NCBI GenBank assembly: GCA_029856425.1
Contig: JAHQWZ010000162.1
Coordinates: 1 to 5,186 of the forward strand
Origin: Candidatus Thorarchaeota archaeon
GTDB taxonomy: Archaea; Asgardarchaeota; Thorarchaeia; Thorarchaeales; Thorarchaeaceae
Reading direction: 5' to 3'
DNA: 5,186 nt
Translations under genes and position numbers: made by a program
Notes under the pieces: generated by a model
Seen by the model: the letters and a program-made list of their open reading frames with translations, nothing else
Database searches by the model: none
What the model was told of the DNA's origin: nothing
Shown here: positions 4,098-5,186 of the stretch, one piece after another
Numbering within the stretch: the first letter of the stretch is position 1
Layout: every line of letters starts with the position of its first letter

Positions 4098-5186
4098 TTG
4101 GTTGAAACGACTATTAGCGTTATCAAGGCCGACATTGGTTCGTTGGCCGGGCATGTAGTGGTACCTGACTTCCTGTTGGAGCTCGCAAGAAAGGAGCTGA
4201 AAACAGGTGTAGAGAAGAAGATCATCAATGACTTCCATGTAACACATGCTGGAGATGACTTGGAGCTTATTATGACTCACTTCAAGGGTGAGGGCAATGA
4301 AGATGTTCATCGCCTAGCTTTTGACACCTTCATGAAGGGGACTGAACTGGCTCGTGAGAAGAAGATCTATGCAGCCGGACAAGATATTCTCTCAGACACG
4401 TTCAGTGGCAATGTCAAAGGGATGGGACCGGGGTCAGCAGAGATGACGATTGAGGAACGAAAGTCGGAGCCGTTCGCTATCTTCATGGCTGACAAGACAG
4501 AGCCCGGTGCCTTCAATCTGCCTCTGTTCAAAATATTTGCGGATCCCTTCAATACAGCAGGGCTCGTCATTGACCCGAACCTACATGATGGGTTTACATT
4601 CGTGATTCAAGACATCATGAAGGAAGTCCCTTGCTTTGTTGATATGAAATGTCCAGAAGAGATGTATGACTTGCTTGCCCTTATCGGCAGTACAGGAGTA
4701 TTCACAATAAAGAAAATCTATCGAGCAGATGGAATGGTCTGTGCTTCCGTGAGCACTGACAAGCTTCATGCTGTAGCAGGGAAGTACGTCGGAAAGGATG
4801 ATCCTGTGGCCATAGTCAGAGCGCATTCTGGTCTTCCAGCAATGGGAGAGGTACTTGAAGCGTTCACCATTCCTCATCTAGTTGCTGGTTGGATGCGCGG
4901 CTCCCACGCAGGTCCTCTCCTACCTGTTGCACTAAAAGACTCACGGTGTACTAGGTTCGATGGTCCGCCTCGAGTCATTGGCCTTGGTTTTCAAGTTTCC
5001 AATGGAATGCTTATCGGTCCAGTTGACCTGTTCGATGATATTGCATTTGATATCACACGGCAACGTGGAATGGAGATAGCGGACTATCTTCGTCAACATG
5101 GCCCATTCGAATTCCACCGACTTTCATCAGATCGGATGGAGTACAGTACATTGCCAAAGGTCCTTGACAAGTGTGGTACTCGTTTC
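4098..5186 (+). CDS. fbp: Fructose-1,6-bisphosphate aldolase/phosphatase, 3'-partial
   Basis: This is the bifunctional gluconeogenic enzyme of archaea (type V FBPase, COG1980). It condenses dihydroxyacetone phosphate and glyceraldehyde-3-phosphate to fructose-1,6-bisphosphate, then removes the C1 phosphate to give fructose-6-phosphate. The 363 residues present include the magnesium ligands Asp12 and His19 in KADIGSLAGH, Asp53-Asp54 in HAGDDLEL, Gln95 in AAGQDI and Asp132 in FMADKTEPGAFN. They also include the aldolase residues Tyr230 and Schiff-base Lys233, with Asp234-Asp235, in GKYVGKDDP (Tyr229 and Lys232 in characterised enzymes). RAHSGLPAMGE (241-251) and GPPRVIGLGFQ (289-299) are further family blocks. 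Known members have about 365 to 400 residues, so only the C-terminal tail is cut off by the window edge. No ATG or GTG lies in frame near the N-terminus. TTG at 4098 gives MVETTISVIKADIG, aligning with the usual N-terminus. It shares a divergent promoter region with uridine phosphorylase. Confidence 0.95.
   Translation, partial: MVETTISVIKADIGSLAGHVVVPDFLLELARKELKTGVEKKIINDFHVTHAGDDLELIMTHFKGEGNEDVHRLAFDTFMKGTELAREKKIYAAGQDILSDTFSGNVKGMGPGSAEMTIEERKSEPFAIFMADKTEPGAFNLPLFKIFADPFNTAGLVIDPNLHDGFTFVIQDIMKEVPCFVDMKCPEEMYDLLALIGSTGVFTIKKIYRADGMVCASVSTDKLHAVAGKYVGKDDPVAIVRAHSGLPAMGEVLEAFTIPHLVAGWMRGSHAGPLLPVALKDSRCTRFDGPPRVIGLGFQVSNGMLIGPVDLFDDIAFDITRQRGMEIADYLRQHGPFEFHRLSSDRMEYSTLPKVLDKCGTRF

Noticed and set aside
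4017..4877. Several minus-strand frames of 60-98 codons opposite the FBP aldolase/phosphatase
   Set aside because: The plus strand is a continuous, fully recognisable enzyme; these are shadow frames.
1..5186. Mobile element, CRISPR array, defence or toxin-antitoxin system
   Set aside because: There are no spaced repeats, terminal inverted repeats, transposase or integrase motifs, or nuclease/toxin domains. The recognised genes are housekeeping or uncharacterised.

Overview
The window reads as ordinary chromosomal sequence from an archaeon. The best evidence is the gene running off the right end: a fructose-1,6-bisphosphate aldolase/phosphatase of the archaeal type with its catalytic residues intact. 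A DUF1847 (COG4887) metal-binding protein, TATA-like promoter elements and two minus-strand genes without well-placed Shine-Dalgarno sites fit this. The two unplaced small membrane proteins and the gene mix would suit an Asgard lineage such as Thorarchaeota, but that is a guess from gene style and not something the sequence proves.

Layout from left to right. A 155-residue multi-pass membrane protein of unknown function (about 10-477, +) may continue beyond the left edge. It faces a possible 61-residue two-helix membrane protein (537-722, -). Next come a SAM-dependent O-methyltransferase (815-1459, -) and a second 155-residue membrane protein of unknown function (1633-2100, -). A divergent intergenic region of about 300 bases leads to the DUF1847 protein (2400-3041, +). 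That gene converges, with only four bases between stop codons, on a uridine phosphorylase (3046-3879, -). A 218-base divergent promoter region separates uridine phosphorylase from the FBP aldolase/phosphatase (4098 to the window end, +). The last gene lacks only its C-terminal residues.

The two clearly metabolic genes are divergently arranged. Uridine phosphorylase releases uracil and ribose-1-phosphate from uridine, feeding sugar phosphate into central metabolism. FBP aldolase/phosphatase makes fructose-6-phosphate from triose phosphates in gluconeogenesis. Between them lies a perfect 7-base inverted repeat of two TATA boxes facing opposite ways, so the pair may be transcribed from one shared control region. 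The link between the pathways is an inference from position.

I found no tRNA, rRNA, CRISPR array, insertion sequence, transposase, defence system or toxin-antitoxin pair. The points most worth following up are the mirror-image divergent promoter, the hairpin in the long leader before the FBP aldolase/phosphatase with its TTG start, the pair of equal-length membrane proteins that may be distant paralogues, and the methyltransferase with altered metal-site residues.
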